Assembly: GCA_030671315.1 (NCBI GenBank)
Contig: DAOUZW010000007.1
Coordinates: 1 to 17,356 of the forward strand
Direction: 5' to 3'
Source: Candidatus Bathyarchaeota archaeon
GTDB taxonomy: Archaea; Thermoproteota; Bathyarchaeia; 40CM-2-53-6; RBG-13-38-9
Length of the DNA: 17,356 nt
Made by a program: the position numbers and the translations under genes. A model generated the notes under the pieces. The model worked only from the letters and a program-made list of their open reading frames with translations. It had not been told where the DNA came from and did no database searches. Shown here piece by piece: positions 6,674 through 13,160 of this stretch. Each line of letters opens with the position of its first letter. Positions within the stretch are counted from its first letter, which is position 1.

Positions 6674-7897
6674 TTACAAGAATTCAAATTCAGAATTATT
6701 TTCAAGAATATTTCTTTTTATTGACATCTTCCTAGCGTTCATAATTTTTGTATTATGGAAGAAATGATAATCGAAATTGGTTAATTCCCCACTTTTCTTA
6801 TTTGGAATAGGTACAAGCCTTGCTATCAGTGGTTTGTTCAACATTAAAGCTAGCGATGACATATCAAGTATTATTGAAAATATTTCTTTTTCAGAAATAT
6901 CTCCGGGTAATGGGATCATGTCAGGGCCACATCCACATACCGAGGAATATAGTAAAAGGCTCTCCATGTTGAGAATGTTCATATCATTACTCGAGGTTAA
7001 GAATCTGTCTTCCAGAACTGGGTACATTACGCCAGTAAACCCTATTGTTCTGACAGAGAGTTTTTTCTCTAGATGTTTGAGTAAATTGGTAAGGTATGCT
7101 GTTAAAAATAAAGTCCCGTTTGCACCAAATCTGTCAAGCCCTAATTTTTGAATTGCCTTACCAATAGAATGGTTATCAGTTGGATATGGTGCTAAAGATA
7201 AGTCTAGGCCATAATATTTGTAGCCTGTTTCTTTCTCGATTTCTCTTGCAATTCTATCTATACTCACAAATTCCCCTGATAACGCATTTACTATTCCTTT
7301 TCGGTTTTCTGAAAGATCTTTATTCTTGCTTATGTTTCTAAGGATTAGATCGATAGTCTCTAAACCAAGAGAAAAACCATCTTCCCCTTTATGCCATGAG
7401 TATGGGAAGAATGCGCCGTTAGGTTTAACGTTTGCACTTACACAAAATCTGAAATTATCAAATCCACTCATGTCAGTTCTAGAGATCTTTTTAATTTGTC
7501 TAGCACATTCATTAATGGCAGAAAAATTCAATTTATTTGCATGACTGACGATAACGCTTGAGAAAGAGATTTTAGAGTTACTCATAATTGCTGGCAGAGT
7601 TTTAATGAATTGATAGTCTTTCTGATCTTTGACTTCGCCAAGAGGGAAACAGAACCAGTTAATATTCTCTTTTTGACAAAGTCTATCCATACTTATGGTT
7701 AGTTTATTTACTTCTCTTGGGTTGAGATCTTTAACATTTATCAAAGGTTGAGAACAAAATCTAGTCGTCCTAACTTTCGGATGTCTCTTTTTGAAAGCTT
7801 TCTTTAAATCTAAAATTAAATTTGAGGCTTCGTGAACAATTTTATCATTTTTGTCGTTTTTGATATTGAATCCGGCATTTATGGATCTAATGTTCAT
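6674..7897 (-). CDS. DUF711 (UPF0210-type) family protein
   Basis: The 407-residue protein matches the DUF711 family as I know it: the opening MNIRSINAGFNI, PNGAFFPYSWHKG at 159-171, YGLDLSLAPYP at 229-239, GFTGVMYPVLEDR at 286-298, YSSVCGCGPDMIPLPGD at 317-333 and PLIARLVPIPNKKSGEL at 356-372. Members are widespread in bacteria and archaea, have been likened in structure to pyruvate formate-lyase/ribonucleotide reductase barrels, and lack an established reaction. The protein has conserved cysteines in the CGCG segment (321-324). The ATG at 7897 agrees with the family start; no ribosome-binding site precedes it, and a T-rich TATA-like stretch about 25-30 bases upstream would permit a leaderless mRNA. 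It converges on the pentose phosphate operon and is not obviously linked to it. Family call is firm, function is open. Confidence 0.85.
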   Translation of the reverse strand: MNIRSINAGFNIKNDKNDKIVHEASNLILDLKKAFKKRHPKVRTTRFCSQPLINVKDLNPREVNKLTISMDRLCQKENINWFCFPLGEVKDQKDYQFIKTLPAIMSNSKISFSSVIVSHANKLNFSAINECARQIKKISRTDMSGFDNFRFCVSANVKPNGAFFPYSWHKGEDGFSLGLETIDLILRNISKNKDLSENRKGIVNALSGEFVSIDRIAREIEKETGYKYYGLDLSLAPYPTDNHSIGKAIQKLGLDRFGANGTLFLTAYLTNLLKHLEKKLSVRTIGFTGVMYPVLEDRFLTSSNDMNILNMESLLLYSSVCGCGPDMIPLPGDISEKEIFSIILDMSSLALMLNKPLIARLVPIPNKKSGELTNFDYHFFHNTKIMNARKMSIKRNILENNSEFEFL

Positions 7898-7929
7898 AGG
7901 GAGAATGGTCTGCTAAGATTACTAAAAAA

Positions 7930-7976
7930 CCTTAAGGCGGCCCTATTTGGGTTTTAAAACCGATCTTTTTCGGGTT
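7930..7976. repeat. Cluster of short palindromes upstream of the DUF711 gene
   Basis: Three symmetric elements sit in the 104-base gap 7898-8001: CCTTAAGG at 7930-7937, the 12-bp perfect palindrome GGTTTTAAAACC at 7950-7961, and AACCGA at 7958-7963 pairing with TCGGGTT at 7970-7976 with one bulged base. On the minus strand the last hairpin is followed by TTTT and could end the transcript of the PDCD5-like gene; the palindromes could equally be operator half-sites for the DUF711 gene. Confidence 0.3.
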
Positions 7977-8001
7977 ATTATATGACTTATTTAAGGGTGC
8001 T

Positions 8002-8400
8002 TTATTTTTCTTTTAATTTTTCGGAGATTGTTTTCAGTTTGCCATTTCTTAATATCTTAATTCTAAGGTCGAATCGTACATCGAGACCTATGGTTCGCAA
8101 GATGTGTAGGAGTTGGTTCTCATCTATTGGTCCATCTATTTCTCCGCTCATAACAAGACGTGCGAGGTCTGGCTCCAACTTTTGCATTATTTCAGGGTAT
8201 TGTTTCCATGCTTGATCCCAGACTTCCATTGCTCTTCCAACGAAGATTCTCTTTAAGACATCTTTAGGTTTGATGTCGGGTTTTGGTTTGTCCTCTTGGT
8301 TTTTCTTTTGTTCTTCCTCGACTTTCTTGACCATGAGGCGTTTTTGCATTTCCAATATTTTTTTTCGTTTCCATAAGTCGAGTTCTGCATCTTCAGACAA
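8002..8400 (-). CDS. PDCD5/TFAR19-like protein, divergent paralogue
   Basis: A 132-residue, highly charged protein. A charged helix with KRKK and QKKN (residues 1-45) precedes a compact C-terminal domain. From residue 48 it aligns without a gap over 69 positions to residues 45-113 of the canonical PDCD5 protein encoded at 12064, about a quarter identical by eye, including PE, LE-x2-L-x2-L, G, P, QL and LR. I therefore read it as a divergent member of the double-stranded DNA-binding PDCD5 family. I start it at TTG 8400, since AGGGTG (8412-8407) is a good ribosome-binding site 6 bases before it; a GTG at 8409 lies within that site. It follows nep1 by about 120 bases on the same strand, hinting at a ribosome- or chromatin-related role. 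Its function is unknown, and PDCD5 proteins are themselves poorly understood in archaea. Confidence 0.72.
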   Translation of the reverse strand: MSEDAELDLWKRKKILEMQKRLMVKKVEEEQKKNQEDKPKPDIKPKDVLKRIFVGRAMEVWDQAWKQYPEIMQKLEPDLARLVMSGEIDGPIDENQLLHILRTIGLDVRFDLRIKILRNGKLKTISEKLKEK

Positions 8401-8520
8401 TGGATACACCCTTTGATTGGAGCTGAAAAATATGTGTTAACGTCTTACATACAAGGATTCTGGTTTTGATATGTTAATGGGTTGATGTTTGACGCACGGT
8501 AGTATAGCACGCGCTAGCTT

Positions 8521-9219
8521 CTATGGATTGCTATTGCATATATCGCTGAATTCCAAGGCTTGTTCATAAGCAAAGATCGCTCTTGAGGCAACTGTCCAGC
8601 TTTCAAGTCCCTTGGGAAAGATGTTTATGGTTTGATCTGCTAATTTTAAAGTCTCTTTTGTGAAGTGACCTTTAGAAAATCCTCCAATAATTAAAACAGG
8701 CTTTTTTTGATTCACAATGAGGTGCCCAAGATTTGTGGGATTCTTATAATTTCCTTGGGTTGTTAATACACCTACATATGATGGTGAAACTTTTTTGATT
8801 AATTCTTTCAAACTAGATTTTCTAAGTTGTAGTAGAGGTTTACCTGTTGTTGGTACTCGATGTGCCTCGAAAAGTTGTTCTATAATTCCTTTAAACCGTT
8901 CGCTGTTTCTGGGGATTCTAGTTCTGGATGATACTTCAATTATGAGATCTTCGAGAGTATGGACATATGTAGTTAATCTTCCTGTCACATTTAGTGGTGA
9001 GCCCAGACAATTGAGTAATGTAATGTGAATTATATCTGGACGTCCTCTCTTCTCTGGATTTGATAGTCTATTAATTGCTTTATGATGGTAAGATCTATCC
9101 AAGATTAGTTGTTCAGGTTTTTTGCGGCGTCTCTTGGCATCACTTATGACTGAGGGATCATTAACTATCGCTTTTGGAATACGCTCAATTGAAGACTCAG
9201 CAAGAATCAAAGTTAGCAT
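8521..9219 (-). CDS. nep1: Nep1/Emg1 rRNA pseudouridine N1-methyltransferase
   Basis: SPOUT-class methyltransferase that N1-methylates a pseudouridine in helix 35 of small-subunit rRNA and assists 30S assembly. The 232-residue protein fits archaeal Nep1 length. Characteristic blocks are LILAESSIE at 4-12, a basic linker KRRRKKPEQLILDRS at 29-43, the RNA-binding KRGRPDIIHITLLNCLGSPL at 57-76, YVHT at 85-88, IPRNSERFKG at 102-111, and the SPOUT knot with GGFSKGHF at 179-186 and ESWTVASRAIFAYE at 206-219, which together shape the S-adenosylmethionine pocket. ATG 9219 begins exactly at the family start; the upstream GGGGAAAG is a poor ribosome-binding site. It is divergent from rnp4, so the 147-base gap 9220-9366 should carry promoters for two RNA-maturation genes. 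Confidence 0.93.
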   Translation of the reverse strand: MLTLILAESSIERIPKAIVNDPSVISDAKRRRKKPEQLILDRSYHHKAINRLSNPEKRGRPDIIHITLLNCLGSPLNVTGRLTTYVHTLEDLIIEVSSRTRIPRNSERFKGIIEQLFEAHRVPTTGKPLLQLRKSSLKELIKKVSPSYVGVLTTQGNYKNPTNLGHLIVNQKKPVLIIGGFSKGHFTKETLKLADQTINIFPKGLESWTVASRAIFAYEQALEFSDICNSNP

Positions 9220-9323
9220 TTTCTTTCCCCAATGAACTCCACTAGAAATATCTTCTTGAGCATAAAATAAGGTGTTTAATTTAAATGAGATTCTTTTGGA
9301 TCAGCCTTAACGTAGAGAATTAC

Positions 9324-9336
9324 GAAAGTTTAACTT
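9324..9336 (+). promoter_or_regulatory. Candidate BRE/TATA box for rnp4-yhbY
   Basis: GAAAGTTTAACTT has a BRE-like GAAA followed by a TTTAA core. A transcription start about 25 bases downstream would fall close to 9357, only about ten bases before the rnp4 ATG, which has no Shine-Dalgarno sequence. This fits a very short leader or leaderless message. Confidence 0.3.
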
Positions 9337-9366
9337 CCAAACATTTAGTATTAGTTAAATGCAATC

Positions 9367-9714
9367 ATGAAATATAATGATCAGCACAAAGTACGCGTGA
9401 TAGCCAAAGAAAGAATTGAAAAACTCTTTAGGCTAGCATCAGAATGTTATAGTAGAGATCCTGTTCTAGCCGATCGATACGTAGAACTTGCTAGAAAGAT
9501 CGGTATGAAATGTCAGGTCAGAATACCGAAACGATTCAAAATGTATTTTTGCAAGAAATGTAACTCTTTTCTAGTTCCAGGTGCAAATTCGCGTATAAGG
9601 AATAGACCTGATGGAAAAGGGAGAGTGATCATAACATGTCTCAAGTGCGAAACGATCAAACGTTATCCAATGAACCGAGAAAAAATCCAAAGAAAAAAAG
9701 ATTCCATAGACTGA
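9367..9714 (+). CDS. rnp4: Ribonuclease P protein component 4 (Rpp21)
   Basis: Protein subunit of archaeal RNase P, which with Rpp29 helps the catalytic RNA trim the 5' ends of precursor tRNAs. The 115-residue protein has the family's helical N-terminus (ERIEKLFRLASECYSRDP at 15-32, then RYVELARKIGMKCQVRIP at 37-54) and a zinc ribbon built from Cys62/Cys65 (CKKC) and Cys91/Cys94 (CLKC). The basic tail KIQRKKDS is suited to RNA contact. ATG 9367 has no ribosome-binding site but lies near a probable transcription start. Its last 79 bases are overlapped in another frame by the CRM-domain gene, so the two proteins are surely co-transcribed. Confidence 0.93.
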   Translation: MKYNDQHKVRVIAKERIEKLFRLASECYSRDPVLADRYVELARKIGMKCQVRIPKRFKMYFCKKCNSFLVPGANSRIRNRPDGKGRVIITCLKCETIKRYPMNREKIQRKKDSID

Positions 9715-9983
9715 AAAGAAGATCTTCTCACCTCAAACCGAAAATCTGGATTGGTAAAACAGGCGTTACCGACGCTTTAATTGAACAGTTGAATAAACAG
9801 CTCAAATCTGACAAACTTGTGAAAGTTAAAACTCAGAAGGTAGCTATAGCTAATAAAGATCTATTAGAAATAACTAAAATTGTTGCAGTAGCAACTAAAT
9901 CGTCGATCGTAGATGTAAGAGGAAGCACTTTTACTCTCTATAAACCAAAAACAAGTACAGGAAATAAAAAATCAACTAAATAG
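9636..9983 (+). CDS. CRM-domain (YhbY/CRS1-like) RNA-binding protein
   Basis: Small RNA-binding protein of the CRM family, linked in bacteria to pre-50S particles and in plants to intron splicing; the archaeal role is thought to be ribosomal. The domain occupies about residues 26-104 of 115: LKRRSSHLKPKIWIGKTG carries the GxxG loop (40-43), followed by the helix TDALIEQLNKQL and the final strands ending in VDVRGSTFTLYKPK at 92-105. A basic, lysine-rich N-terminus of about 25 residues is encoded within the rnp4 overlap. ATG 9636 is supported by GTGATC at 9625-9630, an exact complement to the archaeal 16S tail five bases upstream, located inside rnp4. No later in-frame ATG exists, and starting downstream would lose the ribosome-binding site. 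The 38-base gap to convergent pncB contains only a short T run. Confidence 0.88.
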   Translation: MSQVRNDQTLSNEPRKNPKKKRFHRLKRRSSHLKPKIWIGKTGVTDALIEQLNKQLKSDKLVKVKTQKVAIANKDLLEITKIVAVATKSSIVDVRGSTFTLYKPKTSTGNKKSTK

Positions 9984-10021
9984 AATTACACATTCTTGTT
10001 TTCGGTAATTTCAATTAAAAT

Positions 10022-11479
10022 TCATTGAGAATTATCTTTATCACTTTGCAAAATATTATTGATCAATTCATTAATTTGATTACTGAGCTTAACAGGATAT
10101 TCCTGGGCTCCATAATTTTTCTTAACACCGTCTGGAAGCATCCGTATCTGATCAACTGTATACTCCTTTATTTCATCAAGTGATGGAAAATCGAATATGG
10201 GTTTTCCATTTTTTATTATTGGTATCAGTAATGGGTGCCAGTCATACTTTGAATCAGGTTTTTCATCCCAGATTGTTATCGTATCTTCAATAAATCTTCC
10301 AGATTCCGAACGTCTATAGACTTGTTTTCTGCCTGGTAAAGTAGCCTTTGAAATGTCATCAGTCATTTTCATTTTAGGAATTGCAGTATCTCCTTCGATT
10401 CTCTCCACAATCTTGTAAATTCCATTAAGCGCTGATACATTTCCTTCATGAGTGATCGAATTATAATTAGCCCCGGTAATCAATCGCGTGCCCACTCCAA
10501 ATCCATCTATTGGAGCATTTTCTTGTAGGAGTTTTTCAATGACAAACTCGTCTAGATCATTACTGGCAAAAATCTTAGTTTGTGTTAACCCCCCATCGTC
10601 AAGGATCTTCCTCACTTTCTCACTCAAATCAAGAAGATTTCCACTATCAAGTCTAACCCCTTTAAGCTCAAAACCTTTCTTTCTTAGTTCCTTACCAATT
10701 ATGCAAGCATTCCTCGCACCTTTCAGAGTATCATAAGTATCTATGAGTAGTATGGAATTATGAGGAAAAGATTCTGCATATTCACGAAAAGCATTAAGCT
10801 CACTCTCCCTGTCCTGAACAAATTTATGCGCCATTGTTCCAACATATGGGATGTCCCAAATTCTTCCAGCCATGACAAGTGATGTCCCAGTAACTCCACC
10901 TATGAAAGCAGCTCGTGCCCCTAGAATGGCAGCATCTCGACCATGCGCCCGACGAGCTCCAAAATCAATAACATCCTTTCCTTTTGCCGATCTCACTACC
11001 CTAGAAGCTTTTGTTGCAATCAATGTTTGGTAATTCATTACATTGAGAAGGTATGTTTCAAAGAGTTGAATATCCAGAGATCTTCCAGTAATATTGATTA
11101 TAGGCTCATTAGGAAAGATAACAGTGCCTTCAGGGGCTGCATATACATCTCCCCCAAATTTGAAATCTTGTAGATATTTATAGAATTTCTCATCAAAGTC
11201 TTTTCCACTTGTGGAGTTCAACCATTCAGTATCTTCTTTGGCTATCTTAAAATTCTCTATAAACTGAATGACTTGTTCAAGTCCGGCTGAAACTAGATAT
11301 GCTCCTTGGGGAATTTTTCTGACATAATAGTTCTCTGTGATAATGTTAAAATTCTTATGGTCAAGATCAGCCTTAGCCATTGTCAATTCATAATAATCGA
11401 GAAATAATCCTATTGAATTAAAATTGATAAGGCCTGATCTACTCATTTTCTTGTCATCATCATTTAACGATCCTGACAT
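10022..11479 (-). CDS. pncB: Nicotinate phosphoribosyltransferase
   Basis: Makes nicotinate mononucleotide from nicotinate and PRPP in the NAD salvage (Preiss-Handler) pathway. Visible family features in the 485 residues are LFLDYYELTMA at 25-35, GLEQVIQFI at 66-74, FGARRAHG at 173-180, GGVTGTSLVMAG at 194-205, the histidine that is phosphorylated in this family at His218 in GTMAH (214-218), LIDTYDT at 245-251, and RLDSGN at 276-281 in the phosphate-binding barrel. ATG 11479 is preceded by GAGGT about ten bases upstream; a second in-frame ATG at 11446 lacks such a site. It stands alone on the minus strand between two plus-strand information-processing groups, convergent with the CRM gene and divergent from S19e. 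PRPP can derive from ribose 5-phosphate, and the product feeds the NAD(P) pool used by the zwf/gnd operon, but no regulatory link is visible. Confidence 0.93.
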   Translation of the reverse strand: MSGSLNDDDKKMSRSGLINFNSIGLFLDYYELTMAKADLDHKNFNIITENYYVRKIPQGAYLVSAGLEQVIQFIENFKIAKEDTEWLNSTSGKDFDEKFYKYLQDFKFGGDVYAAPEGTVIFPNEPIINITGRSLDIQLFETYLLNVMNYQTLIATKASRVVRSAKGKDVIDFGARRAHGRDAAILGARAAFIGGVTGTSLVMAGRIWDIPYVGTMAHKFVQDRESELNAFREYAESFPHNSILLIDTYDTLKGARNACIIGKELRKKGFELKGVRLDSGNLLDLSEKVRKILDDGGLTQTKIFASNDLDEFVIEKLLQENAPIDGFGVGTRLITGANYNSITHEGNVSALNGIYKIVERIEGDTAIPKMKMTDDISKATLPGRKQVYRRSESGRFIEDTITIWDEKPDSKYDWHPLLIPIIKNGKPIFDFPSLDEIKEYTVDQIRMLPDGVKKNYGAQEYPVKLSNQINELINNILQSDKDNSQ

Positions 11480-11540
11480 GACGCCTTAAACCTCAATTAG
11501 TTAAGATATTCCCTCAATAACAGATTATTCTGTTTCCAAT

Positions 11541-11553
11541 GAAAATTTATATT
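11541..11553 (+). promoter_or_regulatory. Candidate BRE/TATA box of the S19e ribosomal operon
   Basis: GAAAATTTATATT contains a BRE-like GAAA and a strong TTTATATT core. Transcription would begin near 11573-11578, giving a leader of about 40 bases with GGAG at 11605-11608. It is the best TATA match in the gap between pncB and S19e. Confidence 0.5.
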
Positions 11554-11617
11554 GAGCATTTGAATTTAGTGCTTAGACCTTAGTATAGAATAAAAACCCT
11601 ATTAGGAGAAATAAAAT

Positions 11618-12061
11618 TTGCCTTCACCATATGAAGTGCCAGCTGATCTATTCCTCAAACGGCTAGCCACATATCTCAAAGAGAATGTTGGAGAAGTCAC
11701 ACCTCCAGTGTGGTCTGTCACAGCAAAGACTGGCGCGCATAGAGAACAGCCACCTCAAGACCCTGATTGGTGGTACAAAAGGTGTGCTTCCATACTGCGA
11801 AAATTGTACATTCATGGTACAGTTGGAGTTTCAAAATTAAGAACTGAATATGGAGGCAGAAGCAGTAGAGGAAGAGGTCGGGAACATGCGAGATCATGTG
11901 GAGGGTCATCAGTGAGAGAACCACTCAAACAATTAGAACAGGCGAAATTTGTTTCAAAAGTTGAGAAAAAGGGAAGACAACTGAGCAGTCAGGGTTTCAG
12001 TCTACTTAATAAGATCTCTGCGGAGATGCTCAAAGAACTCAAGCCAGGAGCAGAAAAATAA
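11618..12061 (+). CDS. rps19e: 30S ribosomal protein S19e
   Basis: Archaeal/eukaryotic-specific small-subunit protein, needed in eukaryotes for 18S rRNA maturation. The 147-residue sequence shows the family's DWWYKRCASILRKLY at 50-64, HGTVGVSKLRTEYGGR at 66-81 with the RNA-binding basic GRSSRGRGREHARSCGGS at 80-97, and the winged-helix end REPLKQLEQAKFVSKVEKKG. The start is TTG 11618, because GGAG at 11605-11608 sits nine bases upstream and the product then begins at the normal PSPYEVPADL. It leads the S19e-PDCD5-L39e-L31e operon, two bases ahead of PDCD5. Confidence 0.96.
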   Translation: MPSPYEVPADLFLKRLATYLKENVGEVTPPVWSVTAKTGAHREQPPQDPDWWYKRCASILRKLYIHGTVGVSKLRTEYGGRSSRGRGREHARSCGGSSVREPLKQLEQAKFVSKVEKKGRQLSSQGFSLLNKISAEMLKELKPGAEK

Positions 12062-12063
12062 AA

Positions 12064-12405
12064 ATGAGTTCTGAGCCTAGCGACGAAGAACTTGAGCTCA
12101 TTCGTCAGAAAAAGCTAGCTGAGCTTCAAAACTCAAGCGTGGATGAACAAAGGGGCGACAGAGCTCAGGAAAGACTTGAAGCTCAGAAACAGGCTCTACT
12201 TAGAACAATATTAACCACTGAAGCTAGGCAGCGATTAACGAATATTCGGATGGTTAGGCCAGAGTTTGCTGAGCAGCTCGAGCTTCAACTCATTCAACTC
12301 GCGCAGACTGGTAAACTTCGAACTCCATTAAATGATGATCAATTGAAAGAAACACTTAGACGTATGCAAAGTCAGAAAAGAGATTTTACAATAAGGAGAA
12401 TTTAG
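12064..12405 (+). CDS. PDCD5/TFAR19-family DNA-binding protein
   Basis: Canonical archaeal member of the family (113 residues), a helical bundle protein that binds double-stranded DNA in vitro; its cellular job in archaea is not settled and its conserved place next to S19e suggests a link to ribosome production. Features are the acidic-basic N-terminal helix EELELIRQKKLAELQ at 8-22, LLRTILTTEARQRLTNIRMV at 45-64, RPEFAEQLELQLIQLAQTGK at 65-84, and the C-terminal QKRDFTIRRI. The ATG lies two bases after the S19e stop, with a GGAG about 15 bases upstream inside S19e; translational coupling is likely. A paralogue lies at 8002-8400. Confidence 0.92.
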   Translation: MSSEPSDEELELIRQKKLAELQNSSVDEQRGDRAQERLEAQKQALLRTILTTEARQRLTNIRMVRPEFAEQLELQLIQLAQTGKLRTPLNDDQLKETLRRMQSQKRDFTIRRI

Positions 12406-12407
12406 AT

Positions 12408-12563
12408 TTGGCCAGAAATAAACCAACTTCAAGGAAAAAAAGGCTTGGTGCAGCTGGCAAGAGCAGCAGACCAGTTCCAACTTGGGTAGTTGCGAAAACT
12501 AGGGGAAGAGTTAGATCAACTCCAAAGAGAAGACATTGGAGAAGAACTAAGCTAAAACTTTGA
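12408..12563 (+). CDS. rpl39e: 50S ribosomal protein L39e
   Basis: Very small (51 residues), strongly basic protein lining the peptide exit tunnel in archaea and eukaryotes. The sequence MARNKPTSRKKRLGAAGKSS, then RPVPTWVVAKTRGRV (21-35) and RRHWRRTKLKL (41-51) is characteristic from end to end. The start is TTG 12408, two bases after the PDCD5 stop, with GGAG at 12395-12398 nine bases upstream. Its TGA stop overlaps the ribosome-binding site GAGGT of L31e. Confidence 0.96.
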   Translation: MARNKPTSRKKRLGAAGKSSRPVPTWVVAKTRGRVRSTPKRRHWRRTKLKL

Positions 12564-12575
12564 GGTTAACAGACT

Positions 12576-12965
12576 ATGTCTAAAGAAAAAGTCAAGGATA
12601 CAGTTAACGAAGAAGATGCCGTAAAAGAGGAGCCTGTTGAGGCTGAGCAGGTTGAGGAGCCTGACAAAACTGAAGCGGAAGAAGATTCAGAAATTGAGGA
12701 AATCGAAATAGTTGACGAGAAATTTTACACAATCAATCTCAAAGATGTCTGGAAGGCGCCTAGAATAAAGAGAGCCCCAAAAGCAGTCAAGGTAGTCAAA
12801 GATTTCGTTAAGAGAAGAATGAAGGTAGATGACGTTAAGATTAGTAATGCTGTAAACGAAGAGATATGGAAAAGAAGCATAAAAAAGCCTCCCAGAAAAA
12901 TCAAGATAAGAGCTGTAAAGGATAAAGAAGGACAAGTAATAGTGTTTCATCCTAAAGGTGCATAG
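12576..12965 (+). CDS. rpl31e: 50S ribosomal protein L31e with acidic N-terminal extension
   Basis: Large-subunit protein near the tunnel exit. The conserved domain runs from about residue 49 to 129: KFYTINLKDVWKAPRIKRAP at 49-68, AVKVVKDFVKRRMKVDDVKI at 70-89, and VNEEIWKRSIKKPPRKIKIR at 93-112. Archaeal L31e is usually 80-95 residues; this one has 129 because of an added tail in which 22 of the first 48 residues are Glu or Asp. ATG 12576 is well supported by GAGGT at 12562-12566, which overlaps the L39e stop, so the tail appears genuinely translated. It is the last gene of the ribosomal operon. The 195 bases that follow (12966-13160) hold a weak TCAAC/GTTGA hairpin at 12982-12997 and the next promoter. 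Confidence 0.94.
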   Translation: MSKEKVKDTVNEEDAVKEEPVEAEQVEEPDKTEAEEDSEIEEIEIVDEKFYTINLKDVWKAPRIKRAPKAVKVVKDFVKRRMKVDDVKISNAVNEEIWKRSIKKPPRKIKIRAVKDKEGQVIVFHPKGA

Positions 12966-13093
12966 TTACTATTCTTAAACCTCAACTAATTCGTTGATAT
13001 AATCTCGCTTCTTTTCAAGCTAATCTAAGACTAAGCCTTCTCATTTCTGACTCTAAATGGTGAATAATTAATAACACACAAGTTTTTGGATCA

Positions 13094-13103
13094 AGTATAA
13101 ATC
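13094..13103 (+). promoter_or_regulatory. Candidate TATA box of the CoA-transferase operon
   Basis: AGTATAAATC is a good TATA-like element. Transcription near 13125 would leave a leader of about 35 bases before the ATG at 13161, in which no clear Shine-Dalgarno sequence is seen. Confidence 0.35.
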
Positions 13104-13160
13104 TTAAAAAGCCAAAACCTTGGATTCATAGGACATTCGAAAGCATAGAGATGCTGTATT

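Noticed and set aside
6777..7151. 124-codon plus-strand open frame
   Set aside because: It lies opposite the DUF711 gene, whose conserved motifs prove the minus strand is coding; the translation resembles no family.
8410..8520. Possible small RNA or tRNA in the gap containing gtagtatagcacgcgctagc
   Set aside because: I could form no cloverleaf or stable long hairpin; the self-complementary gcgcgc/gctagc bits are too short.
12687..12950. 87-codon minus-strand frame, hydrophobic
   Set aside because: It is the antisense of L31e; aromatic, membrane-like composition is an artefact of reading a lysine- and glutamate-rich gene backwards.
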